The notes: generated by a model from the letters alone, not told the origin. 64,000 nt of DNA from Thalassotalea profundi (GCF_014653195.1 NZ_BNAH01000006.1:186001-250000), one strand, 5' to 3'; positions 17,772 to 27,601 are shown, numbered from the stretch's first letter. Translations and numbers: made by a program.

Positions 17772-18887
17772 ATGCTTGCTACGCAAAAGCCCATTCTTAT
17801 TATTACAAATTTGTATCCAGTGCCTTGGGGGCCAAATAGAGCCAGTTTTAATAAACAACAGTTTGATTTAATAGAAAAGCAGAGGCCAGTAAAGATAATT
17901 ATTTTACTTGCATGGAAAGAGTGGTTTAGCCATAGAAAAGAATGTATTGGTACTAATAACATTAAATATTGTCCTTATTTTTACATTCCAAAGGTAGGAC
18001 GTCGTCTAGTTCCTTTATTTCAATTTGTTTCGTTATGTTTTTTAATTCCGTGGATCAGGCAGCAAAAGGCAACTGTGTTGATGGCATCTTGGGGCTTTCC
18101 AGACGCAATTGCGGCATCGATGGTCAATAAATTTTTACAGTTACCTTTTTTTGTTAAAGTTCATGGCACAGACGTTAATGAAAATGTTAAGTATAGTGCT
18201 CGCTCTAGCTTAATGAAAAAATGGTTAAATAAAGCGAAACGAATTTTCTGTGCAAGTAATGCTCTTGCTAGTGAACTTAGCAGCCAAGGTATCGAAAAAG
18301 AGATATTAGTCGTTAATTATAATGGCGTTAACCCGAAACTATTTTATCCTCTGGTGAGTAAACCTAAGTGTCAATCGTTTGTATTTGTGGGGAGTTTAAT
18401 TCCAACGAAAGGGGTAAACGAATTATTATCTGCGTTCATGATTTGTCATGAAAAATTACCTGATTTAACTTTAGATATTTTGGGCGAAGGCCCCATGAAA
18501 AATGTGCTAATAGATAAAATAAAAGCTAATAATTTACAGCATGTTATTAAATTACATGGCTCAGTACCTTTACCTACGGTGGCAGACTATATCCGTTCGG
18601 CTAGTGCGTTAGTGCTACCCAGCTATCGAGAAGGAGTACCTAATGTACTGCTTGAGTCATTTGCTTGCGGCACACCTGTTATTGCAACGTGTGTAGGTGG
18701 TATACCAGAGGTAGTTAATGAAGATGTTGGTATTTTAGTTGAAGATAAAAATAGCGAGCAACTAGCAAATGCAATGTTAGAAGCGTTAAATAAAAACTGG
18801 TGTAATGAAAAAATATTATCGCACGCAGCGCAGTTCGACTGGCATAAAAATGTGCAACGAGTAATGGACGAAATAAATATACAGTGA
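17772..18887 (+). CDS. Glycosyltransferase family 4
   Basis: 371 residues, GT-B fold. Begins MLATQKPILIITNLYPVPWG. The acceptor-domain FVKVHGTDVNE motif and the donor-domain FVGSLIPTKGVNELLSAF, LHGSVPLPTVADYIRSASALVLPSYREG and VLLESFACGTPVIATCVGGIPE are canonical for retaining family 4 enzymes; the catalytic Glu region is REGVPNVLLES. It starts 3 bases after the previous gene and overlaps the next by 4, so it is part of a tightly packed operon for exopolysaccharide repeat assembly. The sugar specificity is unknown. Confidence 0.9.
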   Translation: MLATQKPILIITNLYPVPWGPNRASFNKQQFDLIEKQRPVKIIILLAWKEWFSHRKECIGTNNIKYCPYFYIPKVGRRLVPLFQFVSLCFLIPWIRQQKATVLMASWGFPDAIAASMVNKFLQLPFFVKVHGTDVNENVKYSARSSLMKKWLNKAKRIFCASNALASELSSQGIEKEILVVNYNGVNPKLFYPLVSKPKCQSFVFVGSLIPTKGVNELLSAFMICHEKLPDLTLDILGEGPMKNVLIDKIKANNLQHVIKLHGSVPLPTVADYIRSASALVLPSYREGVPNVLLESFACGTPVIATCVGGIPEVVNEDVGILVEDKNSEQLANAMLEALNKNWCNEKILSHAAQFDWHKNVQRVMDEINIQ

Positions 18888-19432
18888 AATATTTAAAGAG
18901 TGACTTGAAGCAAAAGCAGCAAGTACTAATTAATGAAGGCTATAACGTATCTATGCTAAGGGTACTTTTAAGTGATGGTACTTCTGCAAATGTATTTTAT
19001 CGATTAACCCATTGGTTAATTACTTATAAGTTATCACCTTTTGCGATTATTACCTTATGGCTAAACCGGGTAATTAATGGTTGTGTAATTGGTGCCGCAG
19101 CAAAATTTGATTTGGGTTTTGTTATTATGCATCCAGTTGGTGTCGTTATTAATTCAAAAGTGCGCGGCGGACAAAATATTATTGTTGAAAGTGGTGTGGT
19201 TATAGGTGATGAAAAAGGTCAAGCGCCCGTGTTAGGTGATAATATATTTATTGGTGCAGGGGCAAAAATTATTGGTGGTATAAAAGTGGGTAGTAATGTA
19301 AAAATAGGCGCTAATGCTGTTGTCGTAAAAGATATCCCTGATAATGTTACTGTTGTTGGTATACCTGCCAAAATTATCAGCAAAAATGTTGAAGATACAA
19401 GTGTGAAAGGCGAAGGTGTAAAAGAATGCTAA
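18884..19432 (+). CDS. Left-handed beta-helix (hexapeptide) acetyltransferase, serine acetyltransferase-like
   Basis: 182 residues from GTG (GTGA overlap of 4 bases with the preceding stop). A helical N-terminal part (about 1-70) is followed by hexapeptide repeats: FDLGFVIMHPVGVVINSKVRGGQNIIVESGVVIG, NIFIGAGAKIIGGIKVGSNVKIGANAVVVKDIP, VVGIPAKII. This is the CysE/exopolysaccharide O-acetyltransferase layout. Set among glycosyltransferases, it most likely O- or N-acetylates a sugar of the repeat unit with acetyl-CoA rather than making O-acetylserine; the active-site His is expected in the HPVG region. The substrate is inference. Confidence 0.85.
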   Translation: MKYLKSDLKQKQQVLINEGYNVSMLRVLLSDGTSANVFYRLTHWLITYKLSPFAIITLWLNRVINGCVIGAAAKFDLGFVIMHPVGVVINSKVRGGQNIIVESGVVIGDEKGQAPVLGDNIFIGAGAKIIGGIKVGSNVKIGANAVVVKDIPDNVTVVGIPAKIISKNVEDTSVKGEGVKEC

Positions 19433-20568
19433 TTATTTTTTGGATATCATTAACTCTATTAGTGTATTCCTACTTTATTTACCCCTTATTTTTGAAAATA
19501 TTTGTATCTCCCAAAGTAATTAAACTACAAACATTAAATGAATACCCAAGCGTAGATATTATTATCGCCGCATATAATGAAGAATCGTGTATTAAAGCAC
19601 GAATCGAAAATGCATTAGCGCAAAAGTACCAAGGGGAATTAAATATACTGGTTGCCTCTGATGGCAGTAAAGATAACACGGGTGAAATAATTACTAGTTT
19701 TACAGACCCTAGAGTTAAAGCGATAAACTTTCCAGAAAATAGAGGAAAAATATCTGTATTAAATGATCTTATTTCACAATCAAATGCAGAATACTTAGTA
19801 CTAACTGATGCCAATACTGAATTTAAAGAAGATGCCGTTGATATTTTAATACGTAGTTTTGACAATAATGTAGGTGCGGTCTCTGGAGAATTAATTTTAG
19901 AAACAGATGACGGTAATCAAAATCAAGATGGTTTATATTGGCAGTATGAACAATTTTTGAAAAAATATGAATCAGCACTAGGTGGGCTATTAGGTGCAAA
20001 TGGTGCTATATACGCAATAAAACGTGAATTATACATTCCGCTATCAAAAGACACTGTAGTAGATGACTTTTGTATTGTTATGAACATTAAAAAGCAAGGT
20101 TATCAAGTGCTTTACAATGAGTTAGCCGTAGCAACAGAAGAAATCGCCCCTTCACTAAAAGAAGAATTTGGCCGTCGAGTGAGAATAGGTATTGGCAATT
20201 ATAAAGCGTTTATGGTGAATTTATGGGCATTATCTCCTTTTAAAGGTTGGTTCAGTATCTGTTATTGGTCACATAAAGTTTTGCGCTGGTTTGCACCTCA
20301 TTTAATGTTAATTATTTTGTTATCTAATTTATTTTTAATTAATTCAGCTCCCTATTTATTATTATTTATTGGGCAAATATTGTTTTATGGTATTGGCTTT
20401 TATGGCCAGCGTAAAATTGATTCGGGAGAAAAAGTAAATGGCATTGTTGCAATTATTAGCTTCTTTTTATCAATGAATATTGCACTAGGACAAGGCTTCT
20501 TTAAGTTTTTAAAAGGGCATAAAAGTGGTGGTTGGCAACGAACGGCCCGCTCAGGAGACACAAAATAA
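19426..20568 (+). CDS. Glycosyltransferase family 2 with C-terminal membrane helices
   Basis: 380 residues. An N-terminal membrane helix (1-20) precedes a GT-A domain: VDIIIAAYNEESCIKARI, VASDGSKDNTGEII, LTDANTEFKEDAVDIL (DxN in place of DxD), LGANGAIYAIKRELY, and VVDDFCIVMNIKKQGYQVLYN. The acidic catalytic region is followed by RRVRIGIGNYKAF, the processive-type (Q/R)RxRW-like segment, and three or four C-terminal transmembrane helices. This is the architecture of membrane-bound synthases and transferases such as IcaA-like enzymes. It overlaps the acetyltransferase by 7 bases and the next gene by 1. It transfers a sugar for the exopolysaccharide; whether it is processive is uncertain. Confidence 0.9.
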   Translation: MLIIFWISLTLLVYSYFIYPLFLKIFVSPKVIKLQTLNEYPSVDIIIAAYNEESCIKARIENALAQKYQGELNILVASDGSKDNTGEIITSFTDPRVKAINFPENRGKISVLNDLISQSNAEYLVLTDANTEFKEDAVDILIRSFDNNVGAVSGELILETDDGNQNQDGLYWQYEQFLKKYESALGGLLGANGAIYAIKRELYIPLSKDTVVDDFCIVMNIKKQGYQVLYNELAVATEEIAPSLKEEFGRRVRIGIGNYKAFMVNLWALSPFKGWFSICYWSHKVLRWFAPHLMLIILLSNLFLINSAPYLLLFIGQILFYGIGFYGQRKIDSGEKVNGIVAIISFFLSMNIALGQGFFKFLKGHKSGGWQRTARSGDTK

Positions 20569-21725
20569 TGAATTTCATTCTATTATTGTTGATTTTTTCC
20601 GCGCTTACTTTTTGGTTTGTGCTAAAAAAGAAAAATATGGATATTTGGTTTTTCTCATACCTAAAAAATGTCATAAGTCGGCCTAAAATAAAAGAGCCTG
20701 TTCATATTATGTTTTGTTTTGCAGATCATTTTGAACCACAGTGGAAAAATAGAGATAATATAGACTTAGAACGAGAGCGAGTAGACCGATGGTTCAAAGA
20801 CTACCCTGCTATGGCTGAGCAGCATAAAGATGCAGATGGCCACATGCCCAAGCATTGTTTCTTCTATCCTGAAGAAGAATATAGATATGAGCATTTAGCC
20901 AAACTGTCTGATATGTGTTATCGAGGATTTGGTGAAATTGAAATTCATCTTCATCATGATAATGACACCCCTGAAAACTTTACGAAAGTGATGACTAATT
21001 TTGCGAATACGTTGCATAATGACCATGGAGCTTTGCCTGTAAATCCAGAAACAGGGCAAATTATGTATGCTTTTATTCATGGTAACTGGTCGTTAGATAA
21101 TTCATTACCCAATGGCTATATGTGTGGCATAAACAATGAAATTGCGTTACTAAAACAAACAGGATGTTATGTTGATATGACATTGCCGTCAGCACCTAGC
21201 CCCGCACAAACAAAAAAAGTGAATTCAATCTATTATGCGACAGGAATTCCCGGAGGCTGTAAAGCACATAACACTGGTGTCGATGTTGAAGTGGGTAAGG
21301 CAGCGTCAGGCGATTTAATGTTAATACAAGGCCCGCTAGGAGTTGCTTTAAAATGGCGTACGCCAAAAGGTTTACCTAGAATAGAGAACTCGGATGTGCG
21401 AAATACAATGCCACCATTAAAGTCAAGGGTTGATCAGTGGGTTGACTCGCACATTCATGTAAAAGGCCGACCTGAGTGGCTATTTATTAAAGTGCATACT
21501 CACGGTACACAAGAAGACAGTATGGAAACATTATTAGGTAAGCCTCGTCACGAAATGCATAACTATCTAGAAACAAAATACAATGATGGTGAAAATTATA
21601 TACTTCATTATGTTTCAGCAAGAGAAATGTATAACATTGTAAAAGCAGCTGAAGCAGGTGAAAGTGGGAATCCGAATTTATATAGAGACTTCGTTTTGCC
21701 TAAACCATCGTTTAAACCTTTGTAG
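20568..21725 (+). CDS. Conserved protein of exopolysaccharide loci, deacetylase/glycosidase-like barrel with membrane anchor (function unknown)
   Basis: 385 residues from the ATG at 20568 (TAATG junction with the preceding gene, AGGAG a few bases before); an in-frame upstream Met at 20532 lies inside that gene. Residues 1-20 are one hydrophobic segment (NFILLLLIFSALTFWFVLKK), so it is probably anchored. The body carries HIMFCFADHFEPQW, EIEIHLHHDNDTPENF, YAFIHGNWSLDNS and FIKVHTHGTQ: histidine- and aspartate-bearing strand ends like those of polysaccharide deacetylase and related metal-dependent barrels. I cannot assign a family with certainty. The next gene is a classical NodB-type deacetylase, so the two may act in sequence on the polymer. 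Confidence 0.72.
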   Translation: MNFILLLLIFSALTFWFVLKKKNMDIWFFSYLKNVISRPKIKEPVHIMFCFADHFEPQWKNRDNIDLERERVDRWFKDYPAMAEQHKDADGHMPKHCFFYPEEEYRYEHLAKLSDMCYRGFGEIEIHLHHDNDTPENFTKVMTNFANTLHNDHGALPVNPETGQIMYAFIHGNWSLDNSLPNGYMCGINNEIALLKQTGCYVDMTLPSAPSPAQTKKVNSIYYATGIPGGCKAHNTGVDVEVGKAASGDLMLIQGPLGVALKWRTPKGLPRIENSDVRNTMPPLKSRVDQWVDSHIHVKGRPEWLFIKVHTHGTQEDSMETLLGKPRHEMHNYLETKYNDGENYILHYVSAREMYNIVKAAEAGESGNPNLYRDFVLPKPSFKPL

Positions 21726-21736
21726 TGAGATAAGAA

Positions 21737-22729
21737 GTGTTTTTTCAACTTCGCCAAGGCCTTAGTAAATTTCTGTCATTAACGGGAGGAATTAACTATT
21801 TTTGGCAAAAGCTACCAAACGGTGTTTATGCCTTTAATTATCATCGGATAGGTGATAAAGAAAAAAACCCTTTTGATCGGGCTATTTTTTCATGTACGCA
21901 GAATGCCTTTGAACAACAAGTGATAGAGCTAAAAAAACACTTCAAAATTATTAATACAGTAGAGCTTTCAAAACTAATAGCGCATGGTGAAATTGTGAAT
22001 GATCGTTTTGCAGTAATTACGTTTGACGATGGCTATCTAGATAATTTTACTGAAGCTTTACCGGTTCTTAAAAAACATAAAATACCTGCAGTTTTTTATT
22101 TAACAACAGAGTTGCTCGAATCTCGCCAAATAACTTGGTGGGATGAAATTGCCTATTTATTGAGAAAGGCACATGGTATGAAATACCAGCTACCGAACGG
22201 CACTTTAGAATATACTCTTGAAAAAGATAATATAGACAAAATTATTCAACGAATAATGTCTGAAATAAAACAAACAAAGAATTTATCTGTATTAACTGCA
22301 CTACAAGATATTAGATCAAAGTTCCCTGAAGCTAGAACAAAGCTTTTAGCCGAAAATCATGAGTTGTTCATGGGGTGGGAACATGCTGAAGAACTACTAA
22401 AGCAAGGGATGGAGATAGGCTCTCATACACTCACTCATCCTATACTTACACAGCTTGAAGACGAGCAACACAGAAAAGAGATTGTTGAATCAAAAGCAAT
22501 ACTAGAAAAAAGGTTGAACTGCACCATTAATTCAATAGCGTACCCTGTTGGTCGCTATTATTGCTATGACCACAATACATTTGAATACACTGCTGAAGCA
22601 GGCTATAAAATTGGCTTTAATAATGAGCCTGGTTATCATCGTAGTATTGGTAATGCACTTGATATAAATCGCTTTTGTGTATCAACTAACGATCTCAATT
22701 ATTTGAAATATGAGTGTTGCTTTACATAA
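21737..22729 (+). CDS. Polysaccharide deacetylase (NodB homology domain, CE4)
   Basis: 330 residues from GTG at 21737; the ribosome site is weak. It has the CE4 signature: GVYAFNYHRIG, then motif 1 FAVITFDDGYLDNF (metal and catalytic Asp pair), and motif 2 MEIGSHTLTHPIL with the H-x3-H metal ligands. A late NSIAYPVGRY segment corresponds to motif 3. It removes N- or O-acetyl groups from sugars. There is no signal peptide or membrane segment, and the C-terminal domain often seen in exosortase-linked deacetylases is not evident. It may act on lipid-linked intermediates in the cytoplasm. Starts 11 bases after the preceding gene. Confidence 0.88.
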   Translation: MFFQLRQGLSKFLSLTGGINYFWQKLPNGVYAFNYHRIGDKEKNPFDRAIFSCTQNAFEQQVIELKKHFKIINTVELSKLIAHGEIVNDRFAVITFDDGYLDNFTEALPVLKKHKIPAVFYLTTELLESRQITWWDEIAYLLRKAHGMKYQLPNGTLEYTLEKDNIDKIIQRIMSEIKQTKNLSVLTALQDIRSKFPEARTKLLAENHELFMGWEHAEELLKQGMEIGSHTLTHPILTQLEDEQHRKEIVESKAILEKRLNCTINSIAYPVGRYYCYDHNTFEYTAEAGYKIGFNNEPGYHRSIGNALDINRFCVSTNDLNYLKYECCFT

Positions 22730-22774
22730 CGTCAAGTTTAACCAGATAAGTTTTTAGGAAAATATTCGTTCATT

Positions 22775-23872
22775 ATGTCGATAACGTTATCTGTAATTAC
22801 TTCATATCAAGAATTTAAGGCGCTTTCATCTAAATGGGAGAGCTTCAGACAAGATCAAAATGATAATATATTTTGCAATAGTTGGGATTGGTTGAATACT
22901 TGGATTGATATTTTTTCTTGTTCTAAAGACCCGCTCTACATACATATTTGGCGTTATAACCAAGAAATTATCGGAATTATCCCTTGTTACCTTAAATCAA
23001 CATTCGCTGGAAATGAATTACGTTTTATTGGTACTGGAGAGCCGGTTAAGTCAGAGGTATGTAGTGAATTTCAAGACTTTTTATTAAAAAGTGAATTTGC
23101 AGAAAAAATTTTGGCCCAATTTACTGAAATAGTAATGGAGGATAATAATATATCAGCCATTACTTTTAATAATGTGCTGACTACCTCCACAGCCTACAAG
23201 TGGCTAACAAAATTAAATATAAGTGGTTGGATAAGGGTGATAAATAACTTAGGTATGCGTTATGTTATCCCCGTAAAGCAAGAGCAAACCGAGCAACTTT
23301 TATCTTTTAAAAGTAAAAATATTAAGAGGCATGCAAAAAAAGTTCTTACCGATAACCATTGGCGTATTGTTACTATTAATGAAACCGCATTACTGGATTC
23401 ATTTTACCCCCTATTGATTAAAGAACATAACAACACTTGGCGAAAGCGAGGAAAATTAGGTGCATTTGAAAATTCTGATTTTGTAGCTTTTCATCGAAAT
23501 TATAGTGCTGCGATATTGGTAAATAACAAATTGGTGGCTTTTAAAATAGAGACTGAAACTGAAATATCGGCGCTTTTTTACGGAGTAATTGATGGTGACA
23601 CACTCTATTATTATCAAAGTGCAATCAATCATGATAGTAAATTACCATCTGCTGGAGTAGCTATGCATCTGGTTGCACTTGATATTGCTAGAGAACATAA
23701 TCTAGCTTTTTATGACTTAATGAAAGGTAACAATCATTCTTATAAGTCACGTTATACTACTAGCGATATTAATGTTGTTAATGCGACCTTTTACAGGAAA
23801 AAATATAAATATATGCAGTTTTTAAGCAAAATAAAAAATAAAATTTTTAATAAATTAAAAGTTAAGGTTTAA
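22775..23872 (+). CDS. GNAT-type acyltransferase, BcsL/CelD/FemAB-like
   Basis: 365 residues. The N-terminal half has FCNSWDWLNTWIDIFSCSKDPLYIHIW and IIGIIPCYLK, and the C-terminal half has ILVNNKLVAFKIETETEISALFYGVIDGDTLYYYQSAI followed by YDLMKGNNHSYKSRYT. This is the pattern of the Acetyltransf_6 domain (cellulose-locus BcsL/CelD and exosortase FemAB-like proteins). It is expected to transfer an acyl or aminoacyl group onto a sugar amine or hydroxyl. It is a cytoplasmic, soluble protein in the assembly operon, 45 bases after the deacetylase, so it could re-acylate deacetylated residues. Substrate and acyl donor are unknown. Confidence 0.8.
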   Translation: MSITLSVITSYQEFKALSSKWESFRQDQNDNIFCNSWDWLNTWIDIFSCSKDPLYIHIWRYNQEIIGIIPCYLKSTFAGNELRFIGTGEPVKSEVCSEFQDFLLKSEFAEKILAQFTEIVMEDNNISAITFNNVLTTSTAYKWLTKLNISGWIRVINNLGMRYVIPVKQEQTEQLLSFKSKNIKRHAKKVLTDNHWRIVTINETALLDSFYPLLIKEHNNTWRKRGKLGAFENSDFVAFHRNYSAAILVNNKLVAFKIETETEISALFYGVIDGDTLYYYQSAINHDSKLPSAGVAMHLVALDIAREHNLAFYDLMKGNNHSYKSRYTTSDINVVNATFYRKKYKYMQFLSKIKNKIFNKLKVKV

Positions 23873-23943
23873 TTTATTAGATAATTTTAATCGAGTGATT
23901 ATGGTACGAATAATCAGAAAAGTTCAAATAACGATTACAATAA

Positions 23944-24981
23944 ATGACCCTTAGAATGAAAATATTACATGTAGTAAGTAGTTTAAACGTAGGCGGAGCT
24001 GAGCGGTTTGTTATTGATCTGGCTGCAGAACAAAATAAGCAGGGGCAACATGCAACTATCTTGTCTATGGGCAGTAAAGGCGAGCCTCTTGAAAGTGAAA
24101 TTAAGCGCTTTGGATTAGGTTTATTTCATGGTACTAAAATAAAAATATTAAGATCATATCTGTCATTATTCGATGTGGTTCATGTGCATAGTAGTTATAG
24201 CTTACTTAGGGTTTTATTAGCATCCCTAATGTTACCAGTGAAAGTTGTTTATACGCGACACAATGAGCGTGTACATAATTCATTTAAATGGCGTTTAATT
24301 TATCAATTAGCTAGGTTTCGTTTACATAAAATGGTATTTGTTGCAGAAAAAGCCAGAAAGAACTATTTAGCTTTTTATCCATCACTTGAAAAAAAATCCT
24401 GTACTGTTTTGAACGGTGTTTTGCCAATGACTCAAAATAAAACAAATAGTGATAAGCTCCGTATTGCCCATGTTGGCCGTTTTGTTCGCTTAAAAGCTCA
24501 ACACATTTTAATAGAGGCTATCGCAAAAATACCTTTGAAACTTCAAGAAAAATTAAGCTTGTCATTCTTTGGAACAGGAGATTTATTAGCACATAACCAA
24601 AAACTGGCTAATGAATTAATTCCCAATGTAGAAGTGAACTTTAAAGGTTTTGTTACTAACCGAGATGAAATATATGGTGAGAGTGACTTACTAGTGGTTA
24701 CTTCTGAAACTGAAGGGCTTTCGTTGGCCATATTAGAGGCATTAGCAAGTGGAACTCCGACAATTGCCTCGAATGTTGGTGGTAACCCTGAATTGATACA
24801 TCATCAAGTTAATGGGTTACTTTATTCCTATGGTGATATTAAAGAACTAGCCGAACAAATAAAATCTTTAATAGACAATAAAATAATATATCAAGAATAC
24901 AGCATGCAGTGTATTGATATTTTCAAAGAAAGTTTCTCTATGGCTATTTGTGCTGAGAATTATCAGAAAACGTATCTGTAG
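23944..24981 (+). CDS. Glycosyltransferase family 4
   Basis: 345 residues as given; the ATG at 23956 (MKILHVVSSLNVGGAERFV) is the more typical family start, and neither has a clear ribosome site. GT-B fold: the N-terminal GGAERFVIDLA loop, VVYTRHNERVHNSFKWR acceptor region, AHVGRFVRLKAQHILIEAI donor domain, FVTNRDEIYGESDLLVVTSETEGLSLAILEALASGTPTIASNVGG with the ExxxxxxxE pair. It adds a sugar to the exopolysaccharide repeat unit from a nucleotide-sugar donor. It follows the acyltransferase by 71 bases in the same orientation. Confidence 0.9.
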   Translation: MTLRMKILHVVSSLNVGGAERFVIDLAAEQNKQGQHATILSMGSKGEPLESEIKRFGLGLFHGTKIKILRSYLSLFDVVHVHSSYSLLRVLLASLMLPVKVVYTRHNERVHNSFKWRLIYQLARFRLHKMVFVAEKARKNYLAFYPSLEKKSCTVLNGVLPMTQNKTNSDKLRIAHVGRFVRLKAQHILIEAIAKIPLKLQEKLSLSFFGTGDLLAHNQKLANELIPNVEVNFKGFVTNRDEIYGESDLLVVTSETEGLSLAILEALASGTPTIASNVGGNPELIHHQVNGLLYSYGDIKELAEQIKSLIDNKIIYQEYSMQCIDIFKESFSMAICAENYQKTYL

Positions 24982-25026
24982 AAAAGTGTAGATAGTATAG
25001 CGCGAAAGATTAATTAAGGAAAATAA

Positions 25027-25950
25027 ATGAATGACTTGGTTTCTGTTGTCATACCAGTTTACAACGGATCGGAATATTTAAAAAACACAATAGATTCTAT
25101 TTTAGCTCAAGATTATCAAGCGTTTGAGATAATATTAGTTAATGATGGTAGCACAGATGATTCGGCCGAACTTATAGAGTCTCTGAGTGAAAAAACCAAC
25201 AAAATAAAACTTTATAATAAAGAAAATGGTGGTGTGGCAGCTGCAAGGAATTACGGAATTGATAGAGCAAAAGGAGATTTCATCGCTTTTTGTGATCAAG
25301 ATGATTTATGGTTACCAGAGAAGTTAACAAAGCAAATGCCATTGTTTCAGAACAACAGTGTAGGCTTAGTTTACAGTGGGGCAATAGCTGACTATGTTGA
25401 ACTGAATAAACAAGATAAACCTAGTTTTGATACTAAATATAGGGGGGATGTTTTTGACCAACTTATACAAGTAAACATGTTTACCTGTTGCACAGCTATT
25501 GCGCGTAAAGGTTTGTTACAGGAAATAGAAGCATTCGATAGTGATCGGGAGCTAATGGGAGTAGATGACTGGTTAGCATGGTTAAAACTGTCATTAGTAT
25601 GTGAATTTGACTATGTGCCAGAACATTTAGCCACCCATGTATTTCATGGCGATAATTATTCGTCAAATGAAGAAAAAATGCATAAAGCCGAGTTAGTGTG
25701 TTTAGAGAAAATAGAGCCAATGGCTACAAAACATAACAAAGTAGTTGATTGGAATGAAATTAAGCAAAACTTGCATGTTAGATACGCAAATACTTATATT
25801 TACAATGGGTTATTTCATTTGGCAGGTGAAACCTTTATAAAAGCTTCAAAATTAAAAAATAATAAAAAACTATCGGTAAAAGGGTGGTTATTTAAAATAG
25901 TTCCTCACTTTATTTGGCGATCTATTCAAAAAGCAAAGCGAAGTTTATAA
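25027..25950 (+). CDS. Glycosyltransferase family 2 (GT-A)
   Basis: 307 residues, ATG preceded by AAGGA. GT-A fold with VSVVIPVYNGSEYLKNTIDSILAQ, ILVNDGSTDDSAELIE, NGGVAAARNYGIDRAKGDFIAFCDQDDLWLPEKL (DQDD in the DxD position), and MGVDDWLAWLKLS, where an acidic pair probably serves as the catalytic base. No membrane segments; the C-terminal ~80 residues are helical and basic. An inverting cytoplasmic transferase for the repeat unit. The donor sugar cannot be read from sequence. Confidence 0.9.
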   Translation: MNDLVSVVIPVYNGSEYLKNTIDSILAQDYQAFEIILVNDGSTDDSAELIESLSEKTNKIKLYNKENGGVAAARNYGIDRAKGDFIAFCDQDDLWLPEKLTKQMPLFQNNSVGLVYSGAIADYVELNKQDKPSFDTKYRGDVFDQLIQVNMFTCCTAIARKGLLQEIEAFDSDRELMGVDDWLAWLKLSLVCEFDYVPEHLATHVFHGDNYSSNEEKMHKAELVCLEKIEPMATKHNKVVDWNEIKQNLHVRYANTYIYNGLFHLAGETFIKASKLKNNKKLSVKGWLFKIVPHFIWRSIQKAKRSL

Positions 25951-26027
25951 TATTTGAACATGCGTTACCGTTAGCTATTTTTATTAAGAAAGAGTGTATT
26001 ATAAATGTTTTTCACCGGTTATGAAGA

Positions 26028-27533
26028 ATGAGTACGAAAAAACTATTTTTGAAAAGTTCTGTGTTTCGATTTATCGAACGAATTATCTTAGTTGTATCAT
26101 CATTATTACTCACCCCTTATTTTATCAATGTTATTGGAGCTGAGGGCTATGGCTTTTGGTTATTAATTCTTTCGATAATCGGTTGGTTTAATATTATTGA
26201 GCTGGGATTTCCGTCAGCAGTTCAGCGTCATACAATATTAGCTTTAGAAAAAGATAATCCTGAAGCTGTTAATACAGTGTTTTCTACAAGCGTTGCACTA
26301 TTTGGTTGTCTAGGTTTGGCTGCAACCGCTTTATTAGCTGGGGTTGGAATATTTTCATCGACATTTTTTGGCGAAACAGTAGATGCCGATGCGTTGAAGT
26401 TGGCATTATTTGTTTTATCAGCAAAAATTCTAATGGATTTTTTGATGAATCCATTCCATGGCTTTATTACTGCATTTTTACGGCTAGATATTGACTCTAA
26501 TTTGGTAATCTTAAATGTAATAATAAAATCCGTATTGATATTTTTGTTAATACCAACGCTGAATATTTGGGGGGCAATTATTGCCACACTTTTTTCAGAT
26601 GTATTAACCAACGGCCTTAAAATTTATTACATAAAAAAACTTTATCCAAAACTAAGCTTTAACTTTAAATATGTTTCTAAAGACGAAATAAAGTCACTTT
26701 TTGCTTTTTCTAAGCATGTGGTTGCTAACGGTATTGCTAATACGCTAAATTCAAAAGCTGACCCGTTTATTGTCACTAAACTTATAGGCCTTTCATCTGT
26801 GGCCGTTTATGGCGTGGCAAATCGCTTAGCAGAGCATATTAAGTCATTTGTGTTTACTGTTAATGGTTTTTTATCGCCGGTTTTCATGAGAAAAATGTCC
26901 AAAAATGAAAGCCTAGATGACTTATTTCATAACGCTATAATGATAAACTTATTTTTTGCGTGTGTTTTTTCAGCACCACTTATTATTTTAGGGAAAGCCT
27001 TTATCATACTTTGGGTTGGTGACGAGTTTGCACCCGCAGCAAATATTCTTTATTTTTTAATTTTTACTTTCTTTTGTCAGGCCATTTATACATCAGTTAA
27101 TCAAGTACTACTAGCGCAAGCGCAGCATAAATATATTTCATTAGTTAGCCTTTTTGGGGCAATAACCAATATTTCATTGTCTATAATATTAGGGTTGAAA
27201 TACGGGCTTATAGGAGTTGCTGTAGGTACTTCAATAGGGTCTTTTATTGCTAATATCGTGTTAAGCCTGTGGCTTTATAGTTACTATAATAAATTAAAGC
27301 TTTGGTTAATTATTCGTAAGCTATTCTTAGCAAACGTCTTGGTTTTTGGTGTTGGCTTGTATATTGCCTTTTCTATGACAACGGTTACTTGGTTTGAATT
27401 GGTTTTATATGGTGCGGTAAGTTTTGTTGTATTTTTAATACTTAGTTGGTTATTAGTTTTAGATTCAAATTTAAGAAAAGTATCAGGCCATTATTTTATC
27501 TCTATTAGTAATAAGCTGTTAAATAAATTGTAA
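26028..27533 (+). CDS. Wzx-type oligosaccharide flippase (MOP superfamily)
   Basis: 501 residues with about 12-14 hydrophobic helices and the N-terminal pattern FIERIILVVSSLLLTPYFINVIGAEGYGFWLLILSI, typical of polysaccharide transporters (Polysacc_synt domain). It moves the completed undecaprenyl-linked repeat unit across the inner membrane. Together with the Wzz-like regulator and the O-ligase/polymerase-family protein at 34554-35882 it points to a Wzx/Wzy-dependent pathway. The gap from the preceding gene is 77 bases. Confident in family, not in substrate. Confidence 0.9.
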   Translation: MSTKKLFLKSSVFRFIERIILVVSSLLLTPYFINVIGAEGYGFWLLILSIIGWFNIIELGFPSAVQRHTILALEKDNPEAVNTVFSTSVALFGCLGLAATALLAGVGIFSSTFFGETVDADALKLALFVLSAKILMDFLMNPFHGFITAFLRLDIDSNLVILNVIIKSVLIFLLIPTLNIWGAIIATLFSDVLTNGLKIYYIKKLYPKLSFNFKYVSKDEIKSLFAFSKHVVANGIANTLNSKADPFIVTKLIGLSSVAVYGVANRLAEHIKSFVFTVNGFLSPVFMRKMSKNESLDDLFHNAIMINLFFACVFSAPLIILGKAFIILWVGDEFAPAANILYFLIFTFFCQAIYTSVNQVLLAQAQHKYISLVSLFGAITNISLSIILGLKYGLIGVAVGTSIGSFIANIVLSLWLYSYYNKLKLWLIIRKLFLANVLVFGVGLYIAFSMTTVTWFELVLYGAVSFVVFLILSWLLVLDSNLRKVSGHYFISISNKLLNKL

Positions 27534-27601
27534 ATTTAATGGTAGATAGAGCTTTTAATTAGTTGGTGTTTTGTTGCGTTAGAATTTACCTAAGGGATAC
27601 A

